Shown piece by piece: positions 38,622-50,759 of a stretch of DNA of 64,000 nt. Location: the NCBI GenBank assembly GCA_043228905.1, contig JBHGNT010000004.1:3286001-3350000 (forward strand), written 5' to 3'. The notes below the pieces were generated by a model. That model had not been told where the DNA came from. It made no database searches and saw only the letters and a list, made by a program, of their open reading frames with translations. The position numbers were made by a program, and so were the translations under genes. Origin of the DNA: Azolla caroliniana. Lineage: Eukaryota; Polypodiophyta. Position 1 is the first letter of the stretch. Each line of letters begins with the position of its first letter.

Positions 38622-41361
38622 GTTGTCTTTGGCTGACTGACCCCGGCCTGGTCCCCGTCTGGTCCTTGTTCCGGCGACGGTTCCTCATCACTAAGGTTGA
38701 CCGTTGCCGCCTTTCTCGCTTTTTCTTCCCAAAGTCGGGACCGCTCATAACTCTCAAACTGGATTTGAGCCTCCAACCGATCGTCGTCCAGTTGAGCTAC
38801 GAGCTGCCAGACCTGCACCAATTGTTCATCCGCCAGGGCTATGAAATCTTCGGCCAACTCATCCCTTATGGCGGTGAAGTCCTCTGGTGTCAGCGTATAA
38901 CAGTCGTCACCCTCCTTCCGCCGGTTTTCCACGTTCGCCCTGAGCAATTGGAGTTCCGCTGTATTCTGCGCCCATTTCGTCCACCATCGCACAGAGCTGT
39001 CGTCAAACAAAGCTTTTGGTCTTAGTGAGCCATGACCGGAGGATGCACTGGATCCGTTCGGCTCCCATCCGTGATTTATTTTCGGCGGCTTGTCGCTCCT
39101 CTTTCAATTGCTTGATGATTCAGACTGTGTTCGCCTCCTGCTCCCTATAATGCGACAATTGACTTTGATAGGTTGTTTGCAACCTCTGTAACACCATTGT
39201 CGCCCTTTCTTTTTCTTCATGGTTCTGCTTGTGGAGCTCCATCCGGTCCATCGCGGCTTCCTCTAATAGCTTGGAACTCTCAGCTCGTTCTTCAGCGAGT
39301 GCCACTGTGGCCCTATCAAATTCTTGCCGGAGCTCGGCCATTTGTTCCTGCTGTTGCGTATACTCCATTTCCAGCTGCTTGTAGTCCCAGTGTAGATGAT
39401 CAAAATCATCGGTCTTCTGCTTCAGCCTCTGGTTGATCTGTCGGCGCGCGCGGTCCTCCCGGTCCTTCTGTTGACGGAGTTCCTCCTTCAGCCTCTCGAT
39501 TTCCGTCTCCGCCATCCATCGCAACTTGTCTTTTTCGTGCAACAATTTCTCCTTTCAATTGCTTGATGATTCGGACCGTGTCCGCCTCTTGATCCCTATA
39601 ATGCGACAATTGACTTTGATAGGTTGGTTGCAACCTCTGTAACACCATTGTCGCCCTTTCTTTTTCTTCATGGTTCTGCTTGTGGAGCTCCATCCGGTCC
39701 ATCGCGACTTCCTCCAATAGCTTGGAACTCTCAGCTCGTTCTTCGGCGAGTGCCACTGTGGCCCTATCAACTTCTTGCCGGAGCTCAGCCATCCGTTCCT
39801 GCTGTTGTGTATACTCCGTCTCCAACTGCTTGTAGTCCCGGTGTAGATGATCAAAATAATCGGTCTTCTGCTTCAGCCTCTGGTTGATCTGTTGGCGCGC
39901 GCGGTCCTCCCGGTCCTTCTGTTGACGGAGTTCCTCCTTTAGCCTCTCGATTTCCGTCTCCGCCATCCAGTGCAGCTTGTCTTTTTCCTGCAACAATTTC
40001 TCCTTTTCCTCCTTTAGTCGGTCGTAAGCATGATGTCCTTTACGCAGGTTTTCCTCTGCCCGGCGGAGGTTCTCAACAGTCTTCTTTAATTCTTCTTCGG
40101 CCACCTTCTTCAAGTCGCGTTCGCGGCTCCGTAATGCTTCTTGTGCGGCAAGTTCATCTCGTAATTCCGCAAGCTCTTGGGCTTGCGCCGCATCTTTCTC
40201 TGGGACAGTTTTTGTCTCCGGGGTCTTATTCATGTGTACATCAACCGGAGTCACCGATGCTTGGATTTGCGTTGTAGTTAAGGCCATTTTGGCCATGTCT
40301 CCTGTGATCCGATCCAAGTCTTGTTCGAGGCACCGGATCCTTGACCGGGCCGTCTCCAGTTCATCGGTTGTGACGAGCAATCGTTCCGTTTGCGCTCTTT
40401 CTTCCGCCTCTATGCATCCGACTACTCCGGCAATTTGTTCTCCTATCCACCGGAGCCATTGGCTGCTGGTGCACTGTTGTTGCGTCTACATGGAGGGTTG
40501 GCTGATGGGTTCACTTGCCGGTGGCTTGTCCCGCCTTATTGCATCGAGCTGCTCTTCTGGTTCCGCATGCTGACCACTTTGTCGTTCTGGCTCTGGGTGT
40601 GTTTCGGCTAGCCGCCCCTTGTCTGCTTGTTCCTGGTCGGCTAAGGAGTTTGGCCTTTGTATAACTGGCTCTCGAGTGACGGGACTTGCCGGTGCTACCT
40701 GTTGTGCAGGGACTTCTGTGACCGGTTCCATCTGAACCGGTTCCGGTGCCTCCCTTGGCGTGGGATGCTCAGTGTGAGTTGCGGGCGTTCCATCCTTCTG
40801 TGGGTCCGAATGCTTCCCGGCTGATTCAACGGTGCTCTTCACCAGCCGCCGTTGGAGGTGGTCCGTGGGTTCTTCCTCCATCTCCTCCGCCTGAGTCCCG
40901 ACATTCATTCTTGCCGCCAGGGTGTCCGTTTCTTGCTGCACCGGTCGGTGGAGTGGGCTCTTCAGGGCCCGTGCTAGTGTCTCCTCGTGTGTGTTCGTCG
41001 ACCGCTTCCGGTTGGCGCGCTCCTTTGCCGCCTTCTCTGCGTCGGTCGTCTTCCCCTTAATGGCCTTGGAGGCCATTAACTATTGCCGTTTCGAAGCAGG
41101 TTTCGGGGTGCCGTTCGTTGCTCTCCCCCGCTTCTTGGTTTGGACGGGCTCAACAGGTGGCGCCAATAGGGTTCAAGCCATTGTGTCACCGCATGCCATA
41201 TTTTCTGGCCTTCCTTGTCGTCCTTACTCTGACGATATCAATAGCTGTACACAACCTGTCGGCGATCCCAATCCACCTTGACCCCTTCGTACTTCGTGAT
41301 AATCAAGCTTGCTCGGTTCTGAGGCATAACAGGGGGTTGAGGGTATACGTGGCCGAACTCA
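38000..41361 (-). pseudogene. T1 3' ORF: long coiled-coil protein, distal part
   Basis: In gag-pol sense, between integrase and 3' LTR. Reading down from 41361: YPQPPVMPQNRASLIITKYE, WHAVTQWLEPYWRHLL; then a new frame from the ATG at 41076 (MASKAIKGKTTDAEKAAKER), with a Pro/Glu/Gln-rich linker; then from about 40380 a long heptad-type coiled coil (LAELRDELAAQEALRSRERD, ETEIERLKEELRQQKDREDR), and an end region (LLRANVENRRKEGDD, RLWEEKARKAA) finishing in a Gln-rich tail near 38000. Stops, a frameshift near 39000 and a 451-bp duplication break it. No membrane segment or envelope-like feature is visible. Tat/Athila elements often carry an extra ORF here, but I do not recognise this protein. Confidence 0.7.
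39101..40002. repeat. 451-bp tandem duplication in the T1 coiled-coil region
   Basis: Units 39101-39551 and 39552-about 40002, both starting CTTTCAATTGCTTGATGATT. The period is not a multiple of three, so the duplication shifts the frame of the coiled-coil ORF. Confidence 0.85.
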
Positions 41362-41810
41362 TGGAGCACGTGCGGAAGCAAGTATGAAGACCGAACAGAG
41401 GGAAGAAAACTCAGGTTTAATGGAGAGCTTGAGCTCACGCAGTATACGCAGGAGAGACAGAGAGAGTGAGAGAGGAAAACACAAGAGGTATATTTAAAAA
41501 ATACACAATCTCTATTGACCACACTCTATACATATGTGTGTTCAATGAACACTTTTATACAAGTCCTAGAAGGACTGACCGAAGTACTGACAGTACTTCA
41601 ATGCTCATTAAGAGCTCCTACACTAACTCCCAAATATATTCCTCACGGAATATCTTTCCTAATGGCCTCCCGGTTTACGCACCGATCCAGCCCTACCTAC
41701 GCACTGGTCTGTGTACCGGTTTACGCATTCGGCCTAACTGATTGGTCCCAACTGATCCGGTCCTCGGCTTCTTCAGCCGATCCGGCCGATGTTGAGCTTG
41801 TCTCTCAACA
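41362..41810 (-). repeat. 3' LTR of C3
   Basis: Minus strand TGTTGAGAGACAAGCTCAAC onward; about 96-97% like the 5' LTR by eye, with a damaged distal end. Confidence 0.85.
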
Positions 41811-44800
41811 CTCCCCCTCAAGCTCAACTTGAGGCTCTTCGGGATCTTTGGGCTCACAGCTCCGGTTCCTCCTGGTTTCACGCCTCGCTCGCGCTCCACG
41901 ACCTGTTCGACTCCGCGCGCTTCGACCCTTCCGGTCGGCTTGTCTGCTCATGTGGCCCTTATCAGCTCTTCTGCTGTTGCGGTGTTGACGCTTCTCTTGC
42001 TGCCTTTTCTTCCGCTTGGGCCTCGGTTGATTCAGCGTATCTGAATCAAACATTCGAACCGACTCGGCTACCTCTGATCGGTTTTCGCTCTTGTCTGAAT
42101 TGGCTGTCTCCAACTTGTCTTCGGTCTTCTTTCCCTCGATGGTGTCATCTTCCCCATGCGTGGTTGGCTTCGGCTCTCTCCTTCGGCTGCTCCCCTTCTG
42201 TCGGGTTCCGGACTTTTCCGCGGGTCCGCCCTCGGCTTCTTCAGCCGAACCAAAGTCGAACTCGACAACCGAGTCAACCAACTCGGTGTCGCGGTATCCA
42301 CTCCTTTCATGCTGCCTTGCTTGGTCGTTCGGGACTGTTCTCCCCCTCAAGTTTGGCACGTCGAGGTGACGCAATTCGAGTGCACCTGAGAATTGCCGCA
42401 ACTTGTCCAGACCAAGAGGCTTGGTGAAGATGTTGGCAGTCTGTCGATCCGTCGGAACGTACTGAAGTTCGACTTCACCGTAAAAGACACGCTCACAGAC
42501 GAAATGGTAGTGCACCTCAATGTGTTTGGTCCGTGCGTGGAAAACAAGGTTTTTCGAGAGCTGGATGCTGTTGAGGTTGTCGCAGTAGATCGTCGTCGGA
42601 TCTGACACCTCCTCTTGCAGGTCCCTAAGCAGCCGTTTCAACCATATGGTTTTGCATGTCGCGACAGCCGCTCCTCGGTACTCAGCTTCGGTGCTCGATA
42701 GTGCAACTGTCGGCTGCTTCTTACTGCTCCACGCCATCGCGGCACTCCCGAGGGAGAACGCGTATCCGGACGTGGATCGGCGATCGGCAGCGTTGCCAGC
42801 CCAATCAGCATTGGTGTAGCCGACTAACTGCGCGGCTGCACCGGTCCGATATAGCAGTCCCCGGTCCTTAGTGCCGTTGACATATCGAAGTATGCGTTGC
42901 GTAGACTGGAGGTGCTCCTCGGTAGGTCGCGCCATGAACTGACTGATCACTCCAACCGGATAACTGAGGTCGGGTCGGGTGATGGTCAAGTATATGAGGC
43001 TTCCGACAATTTGTCGGAACCTCGTCGGGTCGCATACCTTTCCCGTATCGGGACGAAGCTTGACGGTTCTATCCAGAGGAGTCGAGACGGACTTACAGTC
43101 GGCCATCCCGAATTTGAAGAGCATACTCAACACGTAATGACGTTGGCTGATCAATATGCCTTCGGGGGTACGGATCACTTCGATCCCGAGGAAGTAATGA
43201 AGGTCCCCCAGATCCTTCATGTCGAACGATGCCGCAAGCTGGAGCTTCACGCGGTCGATTTCACCTAGGTCGGCGCCGGTGATGACCAAGTCATCAACAT
43301 ATAGTAAAATACTGACCGGTCCGAGTCGACCTTTCCGGATGAGCAGGGAAGAGTCCGATTTTGATGTGACGAAGCCCATCCGACGCAGTTGTTGCGTGAT
43401 CTTCGCGTTCCAGGCACGCAGGGCTTGCTTCAGTCCATAAAGGGACTTCTTCAGTCGGCATACTGCCGAGGAGTTCGTTCCAGAGTGAAATCCGGGGGGC
43501 TGTACCATGTACACCTGTTCCTCAAGGTCACCTTGCAGGAACGCATTCTTTACATCCATTTGATGTAAGTGCCACCCCTTCACCGCAGCTACTGCAAGCA
43601 AAACACGGACGATCGTCATTTTCACAACTAGCGCAAACGTCTCATCGTAGTCGATGTCGTGTTTCTACGCGTAGCCCTTTGCCACTAGCCGAGCCTTGTA
43701 CCGGTTGACCGAGCCATTGGTGTTGTACTTGACCTTGTACACCCACCTACACCCGATCGGTTTTGCCCCTGTTGGTGCGTCAACCAAGTCCTAGGTCTCG
43801 TTCTCCGCCAATGCGTGCATCTCTTCCTCCATCGCGGCACGCCAATTCGCGTCTTTAGCCGCTTCTGCGTAGCTCTCCGGCTCACACACTTCCGCTACAC
43901 GGGTCATGTACACATAATGATGCGCCATGTACTCGTTGTATCCGAACCGCAAAACAGGATTCTTCTGGCGGGTAGATCGACGTAATCTCACATTAGCCGA
44001 TGTCGGGGCCTTCTCGGTCGATGCGAACTTCACCTTTAAAGACCCGTCACCGGTTCCCTCGGAGTCGGACTCGCGTCGGTCTGACTCGTCCCTATCCGTG
44101 CCGGAATCCGACACCTTCTTCTTCCCTTTCTCTTTGCGTGTAAGCCGTCTCCTCGACTTCTTGCGCGGGGAATGCACGGCCATGTCTCCACTACTCGCTG
44201 ACTCTTCATCGGACTGATCGTACCGACTCAGTCGTCCAATCGGTCCACTTAAACGGAGTGAAATCGGACTCTCTTCGCGGGTCTCGATTTCGGGTTCATC
44301 CGGAGGCATCTCGGCCTCGCTGATCTCATCGTCAGAACTCGGATTGGAGTCGGGGTTCGAAGTCGGGGGCTGGTACCAGGACGCGGACTCATCAAACACA
44401 ACGTCACGGCTAACACGCGCTTGTTTGGTGCGAGGGTTATAACACTTATAACCCTTCTGCTCGTCCGAGTAACCGACCAAGATGCATTTCTCGGCCTTTG
44501 CATCCAACTTCCTCCTTTTCTCCTTCGGTACATGCACATACGCAATGCTACCGAACACCCTCAAGTGTCGCAAGTTCAGCTTCGTTCCGAAATATAGCTC
44601 GTGCGCCGACACTTTGTCTCCGATCCGGTTCTGGATGTATACCGCGGTCCTTACCGCCTCAGCCCAGTAGAACTTGGGCAAGCTCTTCTCCTCCAGCATT
44701 GCTCGTGCCGCTTCCACAACTGACCGATTCTTCCTCTCGGCCACGCCGTTATGCTCCGGCGTGTATCTACAACTAAATTCGCGTCGAATTCCCATTTGTT

Positions 44801-45664
44801 GTAGGTAAACATTGAGTTGAACAGAAAAGTACTCTTTCCCGCCATACGATCGCAGGCACTTGATCTTTCGTCCTGTTTCCATTTCCACGAACCCTTTGAG
44901 GTCCCGGAAACAATCGAAGACTTCGCTCTTCCTCTCAATGAGGTAGATCCACGTGTGCCGCGTGTGGTCGTCGATGAAGGAGACGAAATATCGGCTCCCG
45001 CCAAGACTAACGTTTTGTGTCGGCCCCATACATCGGTGTGTATAAGGTCGAGCTTGTTCCGGCTCCAGTTTCGCTCGTTGGGGAAAGGAAGTCAGTGTTG
45101 CTTCCCGAGTTGGCAGGCTTCACAAATTTGTGCCTTTCGGCCACTAAATTTGGGCAATCCGAACACTACCTGTTTCGATTGCAGATCTTGAAGCTGCTGG
45201 TAGTTGACGAGGCCTATCCGCTTGTGCCACAAGTCAATGTCCGACTCGGATTTTTGTCCCTTCGCGAACATTGCGGTGCCGCCGTCAGTGGAATCGAGGA
45301 TGAACATCCTCCCGTCTCTGCGCCCTTGCGCAATCACACGACCTTCTTCCTCAATGAAGCACCTGAGGTGTGTAAACCGAACCTCCATCCCTTGGTCGAC
45401 GATCTGTCCGACCGAGACCAAGTTCTTCGTGATTGTCGGAACATGCGGCACGTTCATGAGTTTCCCTTTCTGCCCGACATGGCTAAGGGGAACTTCTCCG
45501 ACATTCGCGATCAGATGCGGAGTGTCGTCTCCAATTGTGACTACTCCAGGTTGTATCGGTTTTTCAAGGCTCGTCATGTGGTTTGATGCGCCGGAGTCTA
45601 CGTACCACACCTCGTCCGATATCGGGGTGGTCTGTTTCATTGAGTTTGCTTCGTGTCTCGTCAC
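41805..45664 (-). pseudogene. C3 protease, integrase, reverse transcriptase and RNase H with basic tail
   Basis: From 45664: protease VDSGASNHMTS, pre-integrase zinc site (LWHKRIG, CEACQLG). Integrase from about 45030 with FIDDHTRHTW and NGVAERKNR, but the second catalytic block reads RSYGGKEYF where RSDNGGEYF is expected, so the Asp is lost. Next come stops near 43789 and 43662. Then reverse transcriptase (MDVKNAFLQGDL, LYVDD) and RNase H (TNADWAG, STEAEYRGA, YCDNLN) in one frame, 43625-41805. After RNase H the frame continues for about 183 more residues, acidic then strongly basic (RPKRKKRQQEKRQ), and ends at a TGA formed by the first bases of the LTR. A frameshift separates the integrase block from the protease block near 45090. 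Confidence 0.85.
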
Positions 45665-46618
45665 GAAGGCAGACCCTTCTCCGGCTCTCCCGGAGTCTTC
45701 GGCGTAGTGCGATCGCTACCGATTTCCCTTGTTGGTATGTCCAGAGCCATTTCCGGAACCGGTTCTCTCCGAATCGGTGCGCTTCTTCCAGCACTCACTT
45801 TCCCTGTGGCCTTTCTTGCCAAAGTACCAGCACTCCGCGATGACCTTCCCTTGCCAGTTCTCATCGCTTCGACTCCCCCTATTTCCGGAGGGTCCGGAGT
45901 TGCTATCGGCATCACTTCGGTGCCTTCTTCCATGATCTCGTCGGCCACCTCCATTGCGCGCTGACTTGCATCGTCCTCCACGTCCATGGGGCCTATCTCC
46001 CTTCGTGTACAACATTCTGTTGTCGGTGTGCATGCTTGTAGACACACCCGCGTGGTTCTCCTCTATTAGGAGCATTGACTGTAAGTCGAAAAAGGACGGC
46101 GTATTCTCCCAGGTACACATAGCCGTTTAGAACGCTCCGAACTTCGACGCCAAACCTCCGAGACAGATCTGGACCATCTCGCTCTCCTCGATGTTCACCT
46201 CTATGGAGGCGAGGGAGTCGCAAATATCCTTGATCTTCGAGGTATAGTCCGCCACCGACAAGTCGTGTTGTCGTAGGTTGCTCAACTCCTGTCGGAGCTG
46301 AAGCTTCCTGGCTGTGGTGCTCGCGGCGAAAATCTTCTTCAGATTTTCCCACGCACCCTTCGGCGTCTTTGCATCCCGAACATAGCTCAATAGCTGTTCG
46401 CCCACACACGACGCGAAGCAGTATAATACCCTGCTCGCCGATTGCTCCCACGACGGGAAGTCTCTGTGTGTCAATTTGGGTGCCGCGTCATTAGCTCCTT
46501 CAACATAACTCCAATAGCCGTGCCCGAGCAGGTACTGGTGCATCTTGTAGGACCAAGACGCGTAGTTGGTTCTGTCAAGCTTCTCTATTGGAAGTGAGCT
46601 CGCCATGCCTCTATCCAT
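45665..46618 (-). pseudogene. C3 gag
   Basis: ATG at 46618 (MDRGMASSLPIEKLDRTNYA), UBN2-type gag to LGGLASKFGAF, TAG at about 46127, then an Arg/Gly-rich stretch and a zinc knuckle CWYFGKKGHRESEC near 45830, where the second Cys is Phe. A frameshift follows near 45700. Confidence 0.85.
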
Positions 46619-46690
46619 CGTTCTTCTTGTTCTTCTTCGTCAAGCTTTGTCGGCTGCAGAGAGGTTCTCAACCCTCGCGCTCTGATACCA

Positions 46691-47144
46691 TGTAAAAAGT
46701 AACGTGCAGAAGCAAGTATGAAGACCGAACAGAAGGAAGAAAACTTAGGTTTAATGGAGAGCTTGAGCTCACGCAGTATACGCGGGAGAGACAGAGAGAG
46801 TGAGAGAGGAAAACACAAGAGGTATATTCAAAAAATACACAATCTCTATTCACCACACTCTATACATATGTGTGTTCAATGAACACTTTTATACAAGTCC
46901 TAGAAGGATTGGCCGAAGTACTGACAGTACTTCAATGCTCATTAAGAGCTCCTACACTAACTCCCAAATATATTCCTCACGGAATATCTTTCCTAACGGC
47001 CTCCCGGTTTACGCACCGATCCGGCCCTACCTACGCACCGGTCTGCGTACCGGTTTACGCATTCGGCCTAACCGATCGGTCCCAACTGATCCGGTCCTCG
47101 GCTTCTTCAGCCGATCCGGCCTATGTTGAGCTTGTCTCTCAACA
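46691..47144 (-). repeat. 5' LTR of C3
   Basis: 454 bp, minus strand TGTTGAGAGAC to TTTTTACA, followed by TGGTATCAGAGC. Confidence 0.87.
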
Positions 47145-47390
47145 AATAACATATCTTCGCCGCCCTGTGTCTTGTAGCCCTTGCTGGCGAGAGAGTACTC
47201 ACCGAAATATTTGATGAGCTGCTCGGAGGTCGGATTATCGATCGTGTAGATGCCTCCCTCCAGAAGGCCTGTTAACGCACGGATCGCCTCCTCCGTGATC
47301 ACCTCTGTGTCGATTTCTTTGATAATTTTTTTGGTCTTCTTGTGTGGCGCCGCCTCCATTATCGTCAAGAAACCCTCCAGTCTGTGTTGT
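47145..47390 (-). pseudogene. T1 3' ORF, proximal part
   Basis: Minus-strand frame with MEAAPHKKTKKIIKEIDTEV, ALTGLLEGGIYTIDNPTSEQ and LIKYFGEYSLASKGYKTQGG, cut by C3 at 47145; it continues at 41361 (EFGHVYPQPPVM). I do not recognise the domain. Confidence 0.55.
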
Positions 47391-47949
47391 CATAGCCATT
47401 TTTTGGCGGCTTCAGACAGTGTTTGGCAATCCATCTTTGCGTCAAGGTCGGAGAGCGTTGGCGAGGTTTGATGGTGGGGAGAGTGTGAGAGAGAAAGTTC
47501 TGAGTGAGGGGGTTCTCTATGCATGAGCTCTCTTCGATTGATCTTCACGCGTCTGTCTGCGTCTGTTCTCCTTGGTTCGCGAAAGGAGAAGGTCTCGATG
47601 CGTGGGGGTTTTTCTCTCTACATCTTGGCGCCTTTTTCGAGCCTCCGCATGTGCAGGTCGTGTACTATAATAGCATTGCGTGCCATGTGGCGGTGGTTTA
47701 ATGTCCTATTCATAGCCTCCTCGTACCTTTTCGACGTGCCTCTTTACTCATCGTTGGCATGGCCGTCTGTCGGACCCTTACCTGGAACGCGCACCTTGCC
47801 GGCCTCTTGACGGTTTGCCATCGTTTTGCTTTCCCCGGTTGCCGGCTCGTGCTCCTCCTTACCGGCTTGGTGGCAGTCGTTTTCCTCACATGTTGCCGTT
47901 GTGGTTGGCCTACCGGCGTCCGATTCGGCGCCGGCCCTTCGTTCAAATG
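47391..47949. other. T1 region between pol and the 3' ORF
   Basis: A low-complexity charged tail of pol reads to about 47744 on the minus strand. The rest has no recognisable coding signal. Confidence 0.4.
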
Positions 47950-50660
47950 GGTTCTTTGGCATAGGTCCTTTGTATGGCTTTAGTCTAAATCCGTTGACCC
48001 ATTTACCCAGCACCTCGCTGGCAAGTGTCCCTAACTAGTAAGACCCATTGAACCCGCGTGTGATCCAGTACGGTCCGGTCCATCTAAACCGTAGTTTGCC
48101 TGGCATTTTACCCATCCGGGTCTGGAACACTAGTATCGGCTTGCCGATTTCGAACATCTTTTTGTTTCCCTTCCGGTGACAATCTACAAATGCTTTCCGT
48201 CGCCGTTGTTCCAATTCCAGGTGCATGATGCTCGCCAGTCGGTGTTCTTCTAGGTCACATAGAGCCTTTAACCGAATTGCCTCTGATTCCTTTTCATTGA
48301 GTCGTTCCTGAATCTGAATCCGTAAGTTCGGTACCTGGAATTCGACCGGCATGACTGCCTCTAATCCGAATGCTAACCAGAACGACGTTGTTCGGATGCT
48401 TGTTTTGTACACTGTCTGGTAAGCCCAAAGCGCACTATGCAGCTTCGTGTCCCAATCTGTCCGATTTTCATTGACGATCTTGCGTAGGATATTCTATAGC
48501 GTTTTGTTTGTTGACTCAGCTAACCCGTTGGCTTGTGGATAGTACGGGGTGCTCCGTTTATGTACTACCGCATAGAATGACGTCAAGCTCTCCACTACTT
48601 GTGCTAGAAAGTGCCCTCCTTGGTCTCTTATCAGCTCTATGGGGCATCCATACCGGCACCAAATGTATTCGTATAAGAATTTTGCCATCGACGCCGCGGT
48701 GTTGTCTCGTAAGAGTTTGGCTTCCACCCATTTAGTGCAGTAGTCCGTCGTGACGATCACATACCGGTTGCCAGTTCTCATTGCCGGTGGTTTAAATGGT
48801 CAGACAAAATCTAGTCCCCATTTCTGAAATGGTTCTAGCAGTAGTACTAGCTGGTGCGGCATCCTAGCTTGTTCCGTTGGCTGGCCCATTGGCTGGCATA
48901 GATCACACTCTTTCGCGTACCGGACTACGTCTTTCAATGTAGTCGGCCACCATAGGCCACTTTGCCATATCTTCCTTGCCATAGCATCCCCGACATAATG
49001 GCCTCCGGCGACTCCGCAGTGTGCTTCCCGTAGTATTACCTCTTTCTAGTCGCTGCGCACCGCTCGTCGCCATATACCGTCTGCACCTTTGTGGTATAGC
49101 GTGTCCTGTAATAAACAGAAGTGCCGGCTTTGTACCGCCAAGCACTTCCTCTTGTCCCGGTTCATCTCCTTCGGAGGCAATCCGGTGCTCAGAAATTGGT
49201 GCATATTCGTTAGCCACTTATCTTCTGGTGCCACCGTTTCATCTGTTGTCGTTTCCGCAGTGACTCGAAATAGCTCAACATCTGGAAACTCGTCCAGTAC
49301 TCCGTCGCCGATTTCGCCGGAATCTAACCGGCTTAAATAATTTGCTACCGCATGTTGTATGCCGGGTTGGTGGAATATCTTGAATTCGAATTCCTGTAAT
49401 AGCAAAGTCCATCGGGCCAACTTACCGGTAAGTGACGCTTTGGACACTAGGTAGAGGAGTGTCGAGTGATCTACATGGAAGGAAAACTTTCTTCCCAATA
49501 AATAGTGCCTGAATTTTGTTACGATGTAGATCATGCCTAAAGCTTCCCTTTCCGTGGTGGAGTAATTTCGTTCGGCTTGGGATAACTTCCGGCTTGCGTA
49601 ATATACAGGCCGGTACCGTCTTGGCTCCGTAAGTTGCATCAGCACACTCCCGATTGCTATGTCGGACGCATCCACGAACACATGAAATTCCTTCGCCCAA
49701 TCCAGGGGTTGCACTACCGGCGCTTGTGACAATAGAACTTTGAGTGCCCGGTACGCCTTGTCTTCGGTGTCGGTCCACTATTCGGTGTACCGCAACATGC
49801 AGTGGTGTAGTTAGGTCCGCCAAATACTGGAGCATTCGGCTATGCCAACGGATTTGGCCTAAGAAACGGCTCAAGGCCTTCACCGTTGTTGGTGCCGGGG
49901 TCTCCAGGATCGCTTTTACTTTGTCTGGATCCACGGCGATGCCCTCCTTGCTTACAATGTGCCCCAGTAGCGTTCCACTAGACACGCCGAATACACACTT
50001 CGCCGGAGTCAGGCTTAGCCAGTAAGTCCTACACTTTTCTAGACACAGTCGGAGGTGCTGAAGGTGGTCTCCTTCCCGACTGTAAACGGCGAAGTCATCG
50101 AGGAACACCTGCATGAATGCCGGTATGAATTCTCCGAATATTTCCATGATGATCCTCTGGAACGTTGTCGGCGCCGTTTTCAGTCCGAACATCATCACTA
50201 CGGCAACAAACACTCCCTATTCAGTGACGAAAGCCGTTTTCTCCTGGTCATCGGGGTGCATCCGGATTTGGTTGTATCCGCTGAATCCGTCTAAAAAACT
50301 GTATACTTCATGGCCGGCGACTGTGTCCAAAACTCCATCCGTAAATGGAAGTGGAAATGCATCAGTTACCATCACCGCATTAAGCTTCCAGTAGTCGACA
50401 CATACTCTAATTTTGCTGTTTTTCTTCGGTACGACTACTATCGGGCTCAGCCATGTCAATTTCTTTACGGGACGGATAAAGCCAACTCTCAGCAACTTAT
50501 CGATTTTCTCCTTGACTTTGGCGGCGTAATTTGGATTCATCCGGTACCGTCGCTGTGCTACCGGTTTGGCATCTTTGCTCAAATGTATCTGGTGCTGATA
50601 TAGCTGAGGATCGAGCCCTCTCATATCCTCGTAGGACCAGGCAAACACGTCCCGAAACTC
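47950..50660 (-). pseudogene. T1 pol: reverse transcriptase, RNase H and integrase
   Basis: From 50660 down: EFRDVFAWSYEDMRGLDP (typical of the Tat/Athila side of Ty3/Gypsy), VVVPKKNSKIRVCVDYWKLN, and FLDGFSGYNQIRM. A TAG (near 50215) stands where Trp is expected. Next is the active box VFLDDFAVY, then a frameshift near 49790. RNase H follows: FHVFVDASDIAIGSVLMQLT and TEREALGMIY. Integrase: HHCC (ECDLCQP), core D in GLDFV, D in LIRDQGGHF, E in NGLAESTNKT. Further stops lie near 49046, 48800, 48494 and 48035. It is joined to protease sequence at 54180 across the TIR element. Confidence 0.88.
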
Positions 50661-50759
50661 TTTGAACACCGGGACATTTGAAACAGGTAATATGTCGCAT
50701 TTTGAGAACTGTCCATCAAAAAATGACACAAATTAGGGTGATTCACAAAAAGGGGTGCC

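Larger units (their letters stand above)
41362..47144 (-). mobile_element. Ty1/Copia element C3, inactive
   Basis: LTRs at 46691-47144 (5') and 41362-41810 (3'). The primer site TGGTATCAGAGC lies at 46679-46690 on the minus strand, and a GAGGGGGAG polypurine tract precedes the 3' LTR (41811-41819). The outer 12-17 bp of the 3' LTR do not match and no target duplication was found, so that end is damaged. The element splits the T1 3' ORF. The polyprotein is broken in several places. Confidence 0.88.

Noticed and set aside
37914-41361. Envelope gene of a retrovirus-like element
   Set aside because: The T1 3' ORF has coiled coil and a Gln-rich tail but no signal peptide, membrane segment or cleavage site that I can see.
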